In this document: one piece after another, positions 15,913 to 24,692 of the stretch
Layout of the letters: every line of letters begins with the position of its first letter
Numbering within the stretch: position 1 is the first letter of the stretch
DNA from: Ktedonobacter racemifer DSM 44963
GTDB lineage: Bacteria; Chloroflexota; Ktedonobacteria; Ktedonobacterales; Ktedonobacteraceae
Direction: 5' to 3'
Assembly: GCF_000178855.1 (NCBI RefSeq)
Contig: NZ_ADVG01000003.1
Span: 744,001 to 808,000 of the forward strand
Length of the DNA: 64,000 bases
Translations under genes and position numbers: made by a program
The notes under the pieces: generated by a model
The model's database searches: none
The model's input: only the letters and a program-made list of their open reading frames with translations
Told to the model about the DNA's origin: nothing

Positions 15913-18531
15913 TACTACAAGGATCTCTGTGCCCAGCTTGCTCCCAGGCTGGATAAGCAACTGGGAGATTTTCGCGCCTACCAGCAGGCGGTCAGCGAAG
16001 TGGAGAAGGTCAGACGCGAGAGCGGCAAGATCCTGGAGGAGGTCAGGCGCGAACAGGATGATCTCGGCTCGTCCCTGCGTGGCGCAACTATCGATATCGT
16101 TGCCAGCGCATTGAGCACGTATGTGCCAGGAAGCAAGGGGATAGTCACAAACGAGAAGGTCAAGAAGGGGGCGGACGCGCTGCTCCAGCTGACGGGCGAG
16201 CAGGTGGCCTACCTCTACCAGCGCTTTCATCGACGCCTGGGCAAGCGGCTGGAGGAGTACCTGGATCCGGCGCGGCGGCTGGGTTTCGCGCTGGGATGGG
16301 ACCTGGCCCGTTGTGCCGCGAATTACCCCATCCTGGTATTCTTTGATACCTATGAGGAGGTCGACGAGGGCGATCAGTTCCTGCGCCTGGTCATGGCCGC
16401 AGCGGGTCCACGCGTGGGCTGGATTATCGCCGGGCGCGACAACCTCTGGTCGGGCGTGGGCCAGCGCGAGCGCAGCACCACACCCGAGTATGGCTATAAA
16501 GACCTTGTCCCCTTTGAGCATGGCCTCTCGATCAATTTTAACTCCGAAGATGTCGGCGCCTTCACATCCGACAATATCAGAGAGTACTTCGAGCTGCTCT
16601 GCCAGCACTTCCCCTGTGAGCCACCCCTGCCAATGCTAGCACAGGACGAGATCACGCGCGTCTGGGATGTCACGAAGGGCATTCCCCTGGCCGTCAACAT
16701 TGCCGCAGCGCTCTACAGCGAGACGATAGATATCAATCAGGTCACCGAAGAGGTTGAGGGGCGCAAAGAGATCATCGACAAGATGGTCTACCGCTACCTC
16801 CAGCATACACGCATCGACGAGCGTGAGCGCGGCAAGCTCTACGCCCTGGCCCTGCTCCGGCGCACCGACGAGCCTATGATCCTGGCCCAGGCGCTCGGCC
16901 TGACGCCAGAAGAGGCCAAAACGCGCTACAAAGAGACACTCAGCCACCTGCATCGCCGCTACAGCTTCATCTTCACCGAGAAGGGCGAGCCCTCGCTCCA
17001 CCGGGAGGTACGCCACTTCCTGCGCCTCTTCCTCCTGGAGCGCCGCAAAGAGCCAGAGATCCAGGCCATCAATAGCTCATTGAAAGAGAGCATAGAGACC
17101 GCCCTGCAAGAGCTAGAACAGCAGCGCGCATACAGCACTCTTAAAGAGCGCCTGCAAGACGAAGACTGGACCGCCCTCTACCTCGACCTCTGCGAGCATC
17201 TCTACTGGCTCGACCCTGTCGAAGGACTGCGCCACCTGCTGCCATTTATGATTGCCGCCGCCATCTACAACCGCAGAATCAATAGCGAAGCCAAACAAGT
17301 CGGAGAGTTTTTTATCTCTTCTTTATTTATACGCGAACAGAACAATTGGACCTGGGCAACCAGTAGCCTTGTCAAGTTACATAACAGAAAGCCATCGCCA
17401 GAAGAATTACACGGGCTTGAAGAACTTCACAAACTCTATTTACAATCGCCTGGAAGGCTCCCAGCGCTACTAAACTCCCCTGAAGAACTCGAGGCTGCCC
17501 TCTGCTGGCGTCTTGGAGAGGCGAATCTCCGGCAGAATGCAGATAAGGCAGTGGAATGGTATGAGCAAGCCTTTACAGTCCTGTCACAAGAGGAAGAGCT
17601 AAAAGAAGCACTCGCCGGGTCTTATTATGAGCTCGGAAAAAAACATCGTGAGGAGAAAAGATACGACGATAGTATACGCTTTTTGAGTCAGGCCATTGAT
17701 TTGAAGCCAAGATATACATATGCATTCATGCTCCGAGGCCTTGTTTACTTTGATCAAAAACAATATCAGATCGCCTTCTCGGACTATGACACCGCTATTA
17801 GCCTCGAGCAAAACTCTGCCATCGCCTACAACAATCGAGGCGCTATCTACGATAAATTGCAACAATATAACAAAGCTATCGATGACTATAACGTTGCTAC
17901 TCGCCTAGATTCTACTCGCGCCATTTTATACAATAATCGAGGCATTTCCTACAATAGCTTACAACAATATAACAAAGCCATTGATGACTATAACACCGCT
18001 ATTAGCCTCGAGCCCAATTATGCTCCTGCTTACTACAACCGAGCATATTCATACTTATATATAAATGATGTGGAAAAGGCTAAGCAAGACTTTATAACAG
18101 CGGTAGAGAAAGATTTGAACGATCTAAAAGCTAAATGGATGTGTGTATTTGTTTCTTTAACTGAGCAATATCCTGGATTGGAAGTAGCAGGACATTTGGA
18201 TCAACTTGCTGCAATAAAACCTCAAAAATATACTTCTCTGGTTTGCCTAGGAGTTGCATTTGGGCTTCGTGGAAAACTCAAGAAGGGTTTGATACAACTA
18301 GATGCAGTAATTCATGCTAGATCCAAATCAATAGATGCTTTTTTCTGGAAAGGGATGCTGTGCGCCTACTATTATCGAGGGAAGCCACACCTGGCGGTCG
18401 AGGCAATTGAGCAGGCGCTGGCGAATGGCTTGCCGCCAGTGTTGCTGAGGCCACTCTACTGGCTAAGAGAGGATAACCCGGCTTTCTTTGAGCAGTATGC
18501 CAGGCCGCTGCTGGAGCGGTATGGGGTATGA
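15913..18531 (+). pseudogene. STAND/TPR ATPase gene, 3' fragment
   Basis: About 872 codons continuing the ATPase begun at 13679. YPILVFFDTYEEVDEG is the Walker B region and WIIAGRDNLW the sensor; after ~500 residues of helical STAND sequence come TPR repeats (AIAYNNRGAIYDKLQQYNKA and similar), typical of signal-sensing STAND proteins. The reading frame runs into the intron upstream, but that part is not host protein. DNA before ~17,280 is GC-rich; the TPR part is clearly AT-richer with almost identical repeat units, so it looks like a module of separate origin. Confidence 0.85.
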
Positions 18532-18646
18532 AGCACCTTCCGCAACCTCCCACACCCATGCCGGAGAAAAAGGTAGGTGCGCGGTTTACAAGCACTACGC
18601 GGTCTGTAATTGTTTGTTTGCTTTTAATGGAAAGGCAGGAGGCCAA

Positions 18647-19570
18647 ATGACATTTACGACACGTGCTTATGTTGAGGAGGTAGATAGGGAGGCGGTGCTG
18701 GCACTGCGCCGAGTGTGTACGACACCTGAGAACGTAGTCGATTATCCCTCGCTGACGGATCTGCATGAGTTTCTTAATCCGGTACGGAGGGAACAGCATA
18801 CACATATCCGGCTGTGGGAGGATAGTAAGGGGCGGCTCCTGGCTTATGCGAATGTGGCGCTTCCCTCTAGTTCCTTCTCATTCTTGATACATCCGATGGC
18901 GTGGGAGACGAGCATTCCCGCAGAGATTATCGCCTATGCGACGGCGGTGCGCGCCGCCAGTGGAGCAGACGGAGAAGAGCGGGAGTTGGGGACCAATTGC
19001 CGCGATAGTGATGAGCAGAGGCTGTGCTACCTCCTCCAGGCAGGATTCGAGCTTGAGGAGGGCGAGGTACCTGTGATGGTGCGGACACTTGCCGATGAGA
19101 TTCCCGAACCGGAACCGCCAGTGGGCTACAAGCTGCGACATATCGTTGGGGAAGAAGAGGTCGAGGCGTGTGTGGCATTACATCGCGCCGCCTTTGGCAC
19201 GCAGAATATGACCGTCGAGCAGCGCCTCTCGATCATGCGCGAACCGGATTATGACCCTCGCGGGGACCTGGTGATTGAAGCCCCAGATGGGGCGCTCGTC
19301 TCGTACTGTATCTGCCTGGTGCATCCCGAGGAGAACGCGCAGAGTGGGCGCAACTGGGGCTATACCGATCCCATAGGTGTCCACCCTGACTACCAGCGAC
19401 GGGGGCTGGGCAAGGCCGTGCTCCTGGGCGGTCTGCGCTACCTCAAGGCACGGGACGTCGACACAGCCTCCTTCATGACCAGCAGCGATAATGCCGCCAT
19501 GCTAGGCCTGGGCACCGCCGCTGGCTTCCACAGGTTCTACGCCTACCACTGGCTCTCGAAAAGGGGGTAA
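18647..19570 (+). CDS. Tandem GNAT-domain acetyltransferase
   Basis: A 307-residue protein with two GNAT folds. The first (residues ~1-150) is degenerate; the second has the acetyl-CoA motif DPIGVHPDYQRRGLGKAVLLG at about residues 240-262 and SDNAAMLGLGTAAGFHRFY as motif B. The ATG at 18647 has a good GCAGGAGG. This architecture is common in actinobacterial and Chloroflexi acetyltransferases of unknown substrate. A long hairpin follows its stop codon directly. Confidence 0.88.
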   Translation: MTFTTRAYVEEVDREAVLALRRVCTTPENVVDYPSLTDLHEFLNPVRREQHTHIRLWEDSKGRLLAYANVALPSSSFSFLIHPMAWETSIPAEIIAYATAVRAASGADGEERELGTNCRDSDEQRLCYLLQAGFELEEGEVPVMVRTLADEIPEPEPPVGYKLRHIVGEEEVEACVALHRAAFGTQNMTVEQRLSIMREPDYDPRGDLVIEAPDGALVSYCICLVHPEENAQSGRNWGYTDPIGVHPDYQRRGLGKAVLLGGLRYLKARDVDTASFMTSSDNAAMLGLGTAAGFHRFYAYHWLSKRG

Positions 19571-19617
19571 ATGTGTGGAGAGGCGCGCAGGCATAGCCTG
19601 CGCGCCTCTCCACACAT
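19571..19617. terminator. Long perfect hairpin (22-bp arms)
   Basis: Arm 19571-19592, loop ATA, arm 19596-19617, fully paired. It begins one base after the stop codon of the GNAT gene and is its probable terminator. Confidence 0.85.
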
Positions 19618-19636
19618 GACCATTGTAAAATTCCTC

Positions 19637-19665
19637 TTGCTTTTTCTGGGTGTTTAGCGTATATT
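19637..19665 (+). promoter_or_regulatory. Sigma-70-type promoter before the MFS leader
   Basis: TTGCTT (19637-19642), 17-bp spacer, TATATT (19660-19665). Transcription would start about 480 nt before the MFS start codon and would include the 12-codon leader reading frame at 19699. Confidence 0.55.
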
Positions 19666-19698
19666 AATAGTATAAGATTATTTTTGGAGGAACAATAA

Positions 19699-19737
19699 GT
19701 GAGTAAACGAGCAACGTCAGGTACGCGAGTTTCCTGA
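19699..19737 (+). CDS. Possible 12-residue leader peptide MSKRATSGTRVS
   Basis: GTG start preceded by GGAGGA, coding MSKRATSGTRVS and then a stop. It lies at the front of a 400-nt, pyrimidine-rich leader containing small stems such as GAGGCGC/GTGCCTC. Short peptides of this kind precede some antibiotic-inducible resistance genes; here that role is only inferred. Confidence 0.4.
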   Translation: MSKRATSGTRVS

Positions 19738-20140
19738 TGAGGTTTGCCCGAAGCTGACTTTTCCCGCTGCTTTCTTTGTGAGGCGCTTTGTGCCTCTTTC
19801 TCCTATGTCCCTGGTTTGCTTTTGGCAGGCGTTGTCTCGTGGCAAAAAGCCTTCTGCTTGCTCGTCTCTTTTCGTCCTCTGAGACGCTCTCCTTCTGGAA
19901 ACTCCTTCTCCCTGCTTAACCCCTATTGTTTTTACCCATACCTGAGTGGTCTATGTCCTTTTGCCTTATATGTATGTTTGTGTGTGTGTGTGACCACTCG
20001 CGCCTGCGGCGCTTACCATGGTTGTTGGTGTGGTGCTCCCTGGCTGCCTACGGCAGCCAGGGAGCACCACACCAACAACCAGAAATTATCAGACGGGCAA
20101 GGGCTTGAAGATTGTTTCGACAGAAGGAAATACCGGCTTT
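19738..20140 (+). promoter_or_regulatory. Long pyrimidine-rich leader of the MFS gene
   Basis: No convincing gene. The plus strand is strikingly rich in T and C from ~19760 to 19960, has a GT run near 19977-19992, then the leader CGCGCCTGCGGCGC (about 20000) and a long hairpin of the window-wide family at 20020-20080, close to the MFS start. Confidence 0.45.
20020..20080. repeat. Composite hairpin element (29-bp perfect arms) in the MFS leader
   Basis: Arm 20020-20048, loop TAC, arm 20052-20080, 29 of 29 bp, preceded by the conserved leader. It lies 60 nt upstream of the MFS start codon, so it could attenuate expression. Confidence 0.85.
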
Positions 20141-21352
20141 ATGGATTTCTTGAAATCGCTTAGTCATCGCGCTTTTGCTCTGCTGTGGAGCGGGCAGACT
20201 ATCTCGCGCCTGGGTGATAGCTTCTATAACGTGGCCCTGGCCTGGTGGGTGCTGGAGAAAACGGGTTCGGCAACCACAATGGGCCTGGTGCTGATATTCG
20301 CTAATGCGCCGACTCTCCTGCTACTCTTGCTGGGAGGCGTGGTTGTGGATCGCTTCTCGCGCCTGCATATGATGCTGGGTTCAGACTTCGCGCGGGCGGC
20401 TATTGTGGGTGTGGCGGCACTCCTGGCCGCCACGCAGTTGTTAGAGGTCTGGCATGTGCTGGTCATAAGCGCGCTCTTCGGCGTGGTGGATGCCTTTTTT
20501 TATCCCGCCTATACCGCCATCGTGCCAGAGGTGGTGCCGTCCGAGGCCCTGCCCAGCGCGAACTCGTTACGTAGCATTAGCGCGCAACTGGCTGGCATCA
20601 TCGGTCCCCTGCTGGCGGGCCTGGTGATCGCCCAGGGAGGCACAGCGCTGGCATTTGGCTTTGACGCCCTGTCTTTTATCGTCTCGGCTGTCTGCCTGCT
20701 TACTATGCCGCGCAAGGGTGCCCTGGTACGCACGATGGAGGCTGAATCGAGCGTGCTGAAGGACCTGCGCGAGGGGATCGGAACGGTGCTCGCCTCGCCC
20801 TGGCTGTGGGTAACCATCGCTGTCGCAGGCCTGAGCAACCTGACCCTGAGCGGTCCCCTGGACGCGGCGATGCCTCTGCTCGTCAAGCTGCGCTTTGGCG
20901 CAAACGCCCAGCTCTACGGCTTTATTCTGGCCTTTGAGGCCACAGGCTCGATTCTGGCGGCGATCTGGCTAGGACGCATGAAGCGCCTGCGCCACCGGGG
21001 CTACGAGGTCTATCTTCCCTGGATGGTCGCGTCACTGATGCTCTTTGTCATGGGCCTGCCCCTGGTACTTGTGGTAATGTGCCTCGCGATGTTCGTCCTG
21101 GGAGCGGGTACGAGCACACTAAACCTGGTCTGGGCCAATAGCCTGCAAGAGCTGGTGCCTGCCGAGCTCCTGGGGCGCGTCTCCAGCATCGACGCGCTTG
21201 GCTCCTACTCCCTCCTACCCATCGGCTACGCCCTGGCGGGCATCGCCGCCGATCATATCGGACCCTCCACAACCTTCCTGGTTGGCGGCCTCCTCAGCCT
21301 GCTTATCGTCGGTCTGGGACTGTTGCATCCCAAAGTGCGGGGAGTGGACTAG
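20141..21352 (+). CDS. MFS transporter (MFS_3/EntS-like exporter)
   Basis: A 403-residue inner-membrane transporter with about 12 helices. The opening FALLWSGQTISRLGDSFYNVALAWWVLEKTGS and the loop GGVVVDRFSRL with the motif-A-like signature, plus LLGRVSSIDALGSYSLLPIG near the C-terminus, fit the MFS_3 group of macrolide, tetracycline and siderophore exporters. The ATG at 20141 is the first methionine of the conserved protein; AGAAGGAAA lies 12 nt before it. The long leader with a small peptide and hairpin suggests post-transcriptional control. Confidence 0.88.
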   Translation: MDFLKSLSHRAFALLWSGQTISRLGDSFYNVALAWWVLEKTGSATTMGLVLIFANAPTLLLLLLGGVVVDRFSRLHMMLGSDFARAAIVGVAALLAATQLLEVWHVLVISALFGVVDAFFYPAYTAIVPEVVPSEALPSANSLRSISAQLAGIIGPLLAGLVIAQGGTALAFGFDALSFIVSAVCLLTMPRKGALVRTMEAESSVLKDLREGIGTVLASPWLWVTIAVAGLSNLTLSGPLDAAMPLLVKLRFGANAQLYGFILAFEATGSILAAIWLGRMKRLRHRGYEVYLPWMVASLMLFVMGLPLVLVVMCLAMFVLGAGTSTLNLVWANSLQELVPAELLGRVSSIDALGSYSLLPIGYALAGIAADHIGPSTTFLVGGLLSLLIVGLGLLHPKVRGVD

Positions 21353-21370
21353 GGTAAGAGCGCTACTTAC

Positions 21371-21460
21371 GTACGCGCCTACATTGGCGGGCATTGACGC
21401 GTTTCCCAAACGTCTACGCACCTCGCGTCAGCATCCTGTTTGGGGAGCGTAGGCGCGTAC
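21371..21460. repeat. 90-bp inverted-repeat element
   Basis: Ends GTACGCGCCTAC (21371-21382) and GTAGGCGCGTAC (21449-21460) are perfect inverted repeats around a middle that can also fold. It follows the MFS gene; terminator or small MITE. Confidence 0.6.
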
Positions 21461-21609
21461 GCCTGTTTGAAAAGTTGCATTAACTCATGTAGCTAGCATA
21501 ATTTACATTAAAAGTTGGTATCGCTAACTAAAATTTCTATTAACTTGTGTTGTAGGAAAGCATTCCGTATAGTACAATATGGCATGGTAGGGTATGGTAT
21601 GTAGTAGAG

Positions 21610-22266
21610 ATGCCGGAGACGCATATTCCTTTGATCACCCACGGGAACAAGAATCTACATGAAATTGCACTGACCTTTGATGATGGACCCTTCCCCAATT
21701 TTACGGCGAAGGTACTGGACGTCCTCGAAGCGTATCGAATTAAAGCTACCTTCTTCTGCATCGGACGCCAGGTTCAGGCCTTTCCTGATCTGACGTTGCG
21801 CGCCTATAAAGCCGGGTATGAGATTGAAAATCATAGCTGGAGTCATCCCGTCATGACCGGTTTAAGCCTGGAGGGCCAGTACTGGCAGTTGCAACATACC
21901 AACAACACGATCGAACGAGTGACCCACCAGCGACCCCTTGTGATGCGTCCCCCCTATGGGGCGTATAACGCATCTTCACTTCAGCTCGCAACCAGCCTCC
22001 GACTGGTCACGGTGGCCTGGGATGTTGATGCACACGACTGGTCGCGCCCCGGCACGGATACAATTCTGCATAATGTGCTCAACCATGTGAAGAACGGCTC
22101 AATTATCCTGATGCACGATGGAGGTGGCGACCGCTCCCAGACGCTTGCCGCCCTACCCAAAATAATAGAAACCCTCTTTGAACGCGGCTACCGCTTTGTG
22201 ACCATTTGCCAGCTACTCTCGCACCTGCCCCATGAGCATAGACACCCAGGGGCGAGCTATTTATGA
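21610..22266 (+). CDS. Polysaccharide deacetylase (NodB domain, CE4)
   Basis: A 218-residue carbohydrate esterase family 4 protein. Motif 1 TFDDG (D24, D25), motif 2 NHSWSH (H75, H79), motif 3 RPPYGAYN, motif 4 VAWDVDAHDW and motif 5 ILMHDGGG are all present, so the metal site and catalytic residues are complete. It removes N-acetyl groups from chitin oligomers, peptidoglycan or another glycan. No signal peptide is visible on this start, which is unusual for a wall enzyme. Single gene; convergent with the serine hydrolase. Confidence 0.93.
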   Translation: MPETHIPLITHGNKNLHEIALTFDDGPFPNFTAKVLDVLEAYRIKATFFCIGRQVQAFPDLTLRAYKAGYEIENHSWSHPVMTGLSLEGQYWQLQHTNNTIERVTHQRPLVMRPPYGAYNASSLQLATSLRLVTVAWDVDAHDWSRPGTDTILHNVLNHVKNGSIILMHDGGGDRSQTLAALPKIIETLFERGYRFVTICQLLSHLPHEHRHPGASYL

Positions 22267-22315
22267 ACATCCTCTTTCCCGCCAAACCCTCCTGGGTCTG
22301 GTAGTTTCCACACTC

Positions 22316-23407
22316 TTATACTGATTCAGGCTTACAAGCTGGCACGATAAAGTCTTCTAGGAGGCGCCTGGTAGGCGAACCAGGTACAGGTTCACATGTG
22401 GTAGCGACAACGAGGTCGAGCTGGGGTAGCACAGCGATGATCTGGCCGCCAAAGCCAATAGCGCATTCAGCAGAGTAGCCAGCGAAGCCTGATCGATACC
22501 AATAATAGCCATAACCATCGTTGCGAGGAGTCCTGGTGTGCTCGCTGGTAGCCTCTTCAATGAAGGCGCTGGAGAGCACCTGTTGTTCACCCCAGCGGCC
22601 ACGCATGAGATAGAGATAGCCAAGCTTCGCCATTTCACGCGTGGTCAGGCGCAAGCCAAAGGCTCCAATATAATAGCCCTGCACATCTACCGCCCAGGGG
22701 AGATGCCCGTCTGATAAACCAAAGGGATGCATGGGTCCTGCCAGGGAGGGTTGCTGAAGCCAGGGATCGGGATTACCTTGACTATCGCACCAGATACCTA
22801 GCGTATCGAAGAGGTAAGTGCGCGCAAATTGCGCCGTTGTCATGCCTGTGACACGTGTAAGCAAAATAGTGAGCAAGTGCGGGTCAACACTGTTATAGTA
22901 GTAGACCTCTCCCGGCTCATCACGCATGGGCAAATCTAAGAGTCTCTGGATCGTCGCGCTATCTTCCAGAAAGTGATCAATTGTGTCATCACTGGGCGCC
23001 TGGAGTCCGCTGGTCATGGTCAGCAGATGACGTAGCGTGACACGCTGCTTGCGCTCATCGAGATTGGCGGGAGTGTATTCGGGAAAGAAGCTGAGCAAGG
23101 ACTGATCCAGGCTGTGAAAATACCCCTTTTCCAGGGCGATACCAATGAGCGTAGCAAGCACAGACTTGGTGACTGAATTCACGTTATGATAGAGGTCCCG
23201 CTGCCCTCCATGATAGTACCCCTCAAAGACGATAGCACCAGAGCGTATAACCAGGATGCTGAGTAGCTTCTCTATGTTCTGCGCCTCAGCATCTAGCTGG
23301 CATAATATATCGCCATTCACCCCTAGCGTTTCAGGCAGAGCGGTTGCCCATTCACGTGTGGGCCAGTTAAAGAGCGGATTCAGTGTCAAGGGTCCCTCCA
23401 GGTCCAA
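22316..23407 (-). CDS. Serine hydrolase of the class C beta-lactamase fold
   Basis: A 363-residue penicillin-binding-like hydrolase. SVTK (S78, K81) is the catalytic SxxK motif and YYYNSVD (about residue 170) the YxN motif; a KTG-like box is replaced by GFGGQI near the C-terminus, as in many esterase-type members. Such proteins hydrolyse esters or D-amino-acid amides. The start is weak: TTG at 23407 lacks a good ribosome site. No export signal is evident. Confidence 0.85.
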   Translation of the reverse strand: MDLEGPLTLNPLFNWPTREWATALPETLGVNGDILCQLDAEAQNIEKLLSILVIRSGAIVFEGYYHGGQRDLYHNVNSVTKSVLATLIGIALEKGYFHSLDQSLLSFFPEYTPANLDERKQRVTLRHLLTMTSGLQAPSDDTIDHFLEDSATIQRLLDLPMRDEPGEVYYYNSVDPHLLTILLTRVTGMTTAQFARTYLFDTLGIWCDSQGNPDPWLQQPSLAGPMHPFGLSDGHLPWAVDVQGYYIGAFGLRLTTREMAKLGYLYLMRGRWGEQQVLSSAFIEEATSEHTRTPRNDGYGYYWYRSGFAGYSAECAIGFGGQIIAVLPQLDLVVATTCEPVPGSPTRRLLEDFIVPACKPESV

Positions 23408-23504
23408 ATGAGATCATTGCTGTTACTCCATTATATCCTTTTGGGAGCCAAAACCACGGTTTTACATCGCCTTACAATGTTTTGGTACATCCTCGACTTT
23501 CCAT

Positions 23505-24344
23505 TCATTGTTCACTTTGATTATCTTGACGTTCGGCAATCAAGTCCCTGATGAATTGCAGGCTTGTCTGGATGCGTGCGACATTGATCTCACCCTCGGA
23601 GTCGACAGCTCGCGCCTCCAGGCTCAGAGCTCCCTCAAATCCTGCTGCTTTCAGTTGCCGCACAAAGCGATGAAAATCGATATGCCCCTCGCCCGGATGC
23701 AGGTAGTAGCGCCCCTCGCTTGAGGCGAGCAGGCCATGGTGGTCTTTTAGATGCACATGGCGTACTAGCTTTGCCTGCCAGAGCCAGGCGGCTGCGAAGA
23801 CAGCTTCAAGCTGGTCATGCCACGCCAGGAACTCTGTATCCAGGGCCACGCGCGCACGATGGTCATGCTCAAAGGCTTGCTTGACGTTGGAGAGGGGATC
23901 AGCACGATTACAGGGAATTGTCTCGATAGCCAGCGTGAGCCCATACTGCTCGGCGAGATCCAGGCATCGCGCTAAGGGTTGCAAGTTATACTCCAAATGG
24001 AAGTCAGACGATGGCATCCCCCACAGATGCAGTACTGCGATCTCTGTCCCTAGCTGTTGGGCGAAGATGCAATTCTGCTCAAAGCGCAGGATCCCCTGCT
24101 CTCGCTCGCTTGCATCGCTGCTACCGAAGCATTCGCCGATGCTTTTCTCCACATGCATTACCGGGAAAGGCAGTTTGCAGGAGCGCAAGGCACGAACGAT
24201 AGGCTCCGGCTCTTGATACCAGCGAGGATAAAAAATAATTTCCAGGCCATCCGCCACAAACTCCTGGCTATACTTCAAGATGACCTCGTGGCAGTGAGGG
24301 TCAGAACTGCGGGTGAAGGCACCAGTTGAACAGAGTACTTGCAT
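23505..24344 (-). CDS. Sugar phosphate isomerase/epimerase (AP-endonuclease-2 TIM barrel)
   Basis: A 279-residue TIM-barrel protein of the xylose-isomerase-like superfamily. QVLCSTGAF opens the first strand; GLEIIFYP, IAVLHLWG, LTLAIETIPCN, RVALDTEFLAWHD, VRHVHLKDHHG and GALSLEARA are the successive strands carrying the metal-binding Glu, Asp and His residues. It probably isomerises or epimerises a sugar or a cyclitol. The carboxylesterase gene lies upstream on the same strand behind a strong hairpin, so the two are likely separate transcripts. Confidence 0.85.
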   Translation of the reverse strand: MQVLCSTGAFTRSSDPHCHEVILKYSQEFVADGLEIIFYPRWYQEPEPIVRALRSCKLPFPVMHVEKSIGECFGSSDASEREQGILRFEQNCIFAQQLGTEIAVLHLWGMPSSDFHLEYNLQPLARCLDLAEQYGLTLAIETIPCNRADPLSNVKQAFEHDHRARVALDTEFLAWHDQLEAVFAAAWLWQAKLVRHVHLKDHHGLLASSEGRYYLHPGEGHIDFHRFVRQLKAAGFEGALSLEARAVDSEGEINVARIQTSLQFIRDLIAERQDNQSEQ

Positions 24345-24692
24345 TTTTCTGCCATTCTAAACCTACTCAAAAGTGTTTCCACCCTCTCAAATAGGTTCAA
24401 TTGCTGTACTTGCCCCTCACAGGATGCCTTCATGACATTTACACTGTTTTGGGTCGCCTACAGCACACCGCACCCAGGCTGTGCCCAGGTGTGTGGCCCC
24501 CGCCGGGCAAGAGACCTTGAATGGTGTCTCATGATGATCCTTCCATGTATAGAGCATACAGAGGTACATCATTACCTGAACAGTTTCAGTGTATAATCCC
24601 TGGGGATAGCTCGTCAAGGAAACGGATCTGGACAGTAGCCGCGTACGCCAGTAGCAGGCCTGCTACTGGCGTACGCGGCTACTGGAGGGTGG
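24345..24692. other. 348-bp interval upstream of the isomerase gene
   Basis: No gene seen. It contains the long hairpin at 24633-24684 next to the esterase stop codon; the rest should hold the promoter of the isomerase gene, which I could not locate with confidence. Confidence 0.5.
24633..24684. terminator. Long perfect palindrome without loop (26-bp arms)
   Basis: Arms 24633-24658 and 24659-24684 are complementary through the centre AGG/CCT. It lies nine bases past the stop codon of the esterase gene on the minus strand. Confidence 0.85.

Noticed and set aside
19744..20163. Frame of 139 codons rich in Cys and Leu before the MFS gene
   Set aside because: Composition reflects the pyrimidine-rich leader, it overlaps the hairpin, and it has no ribosome site.
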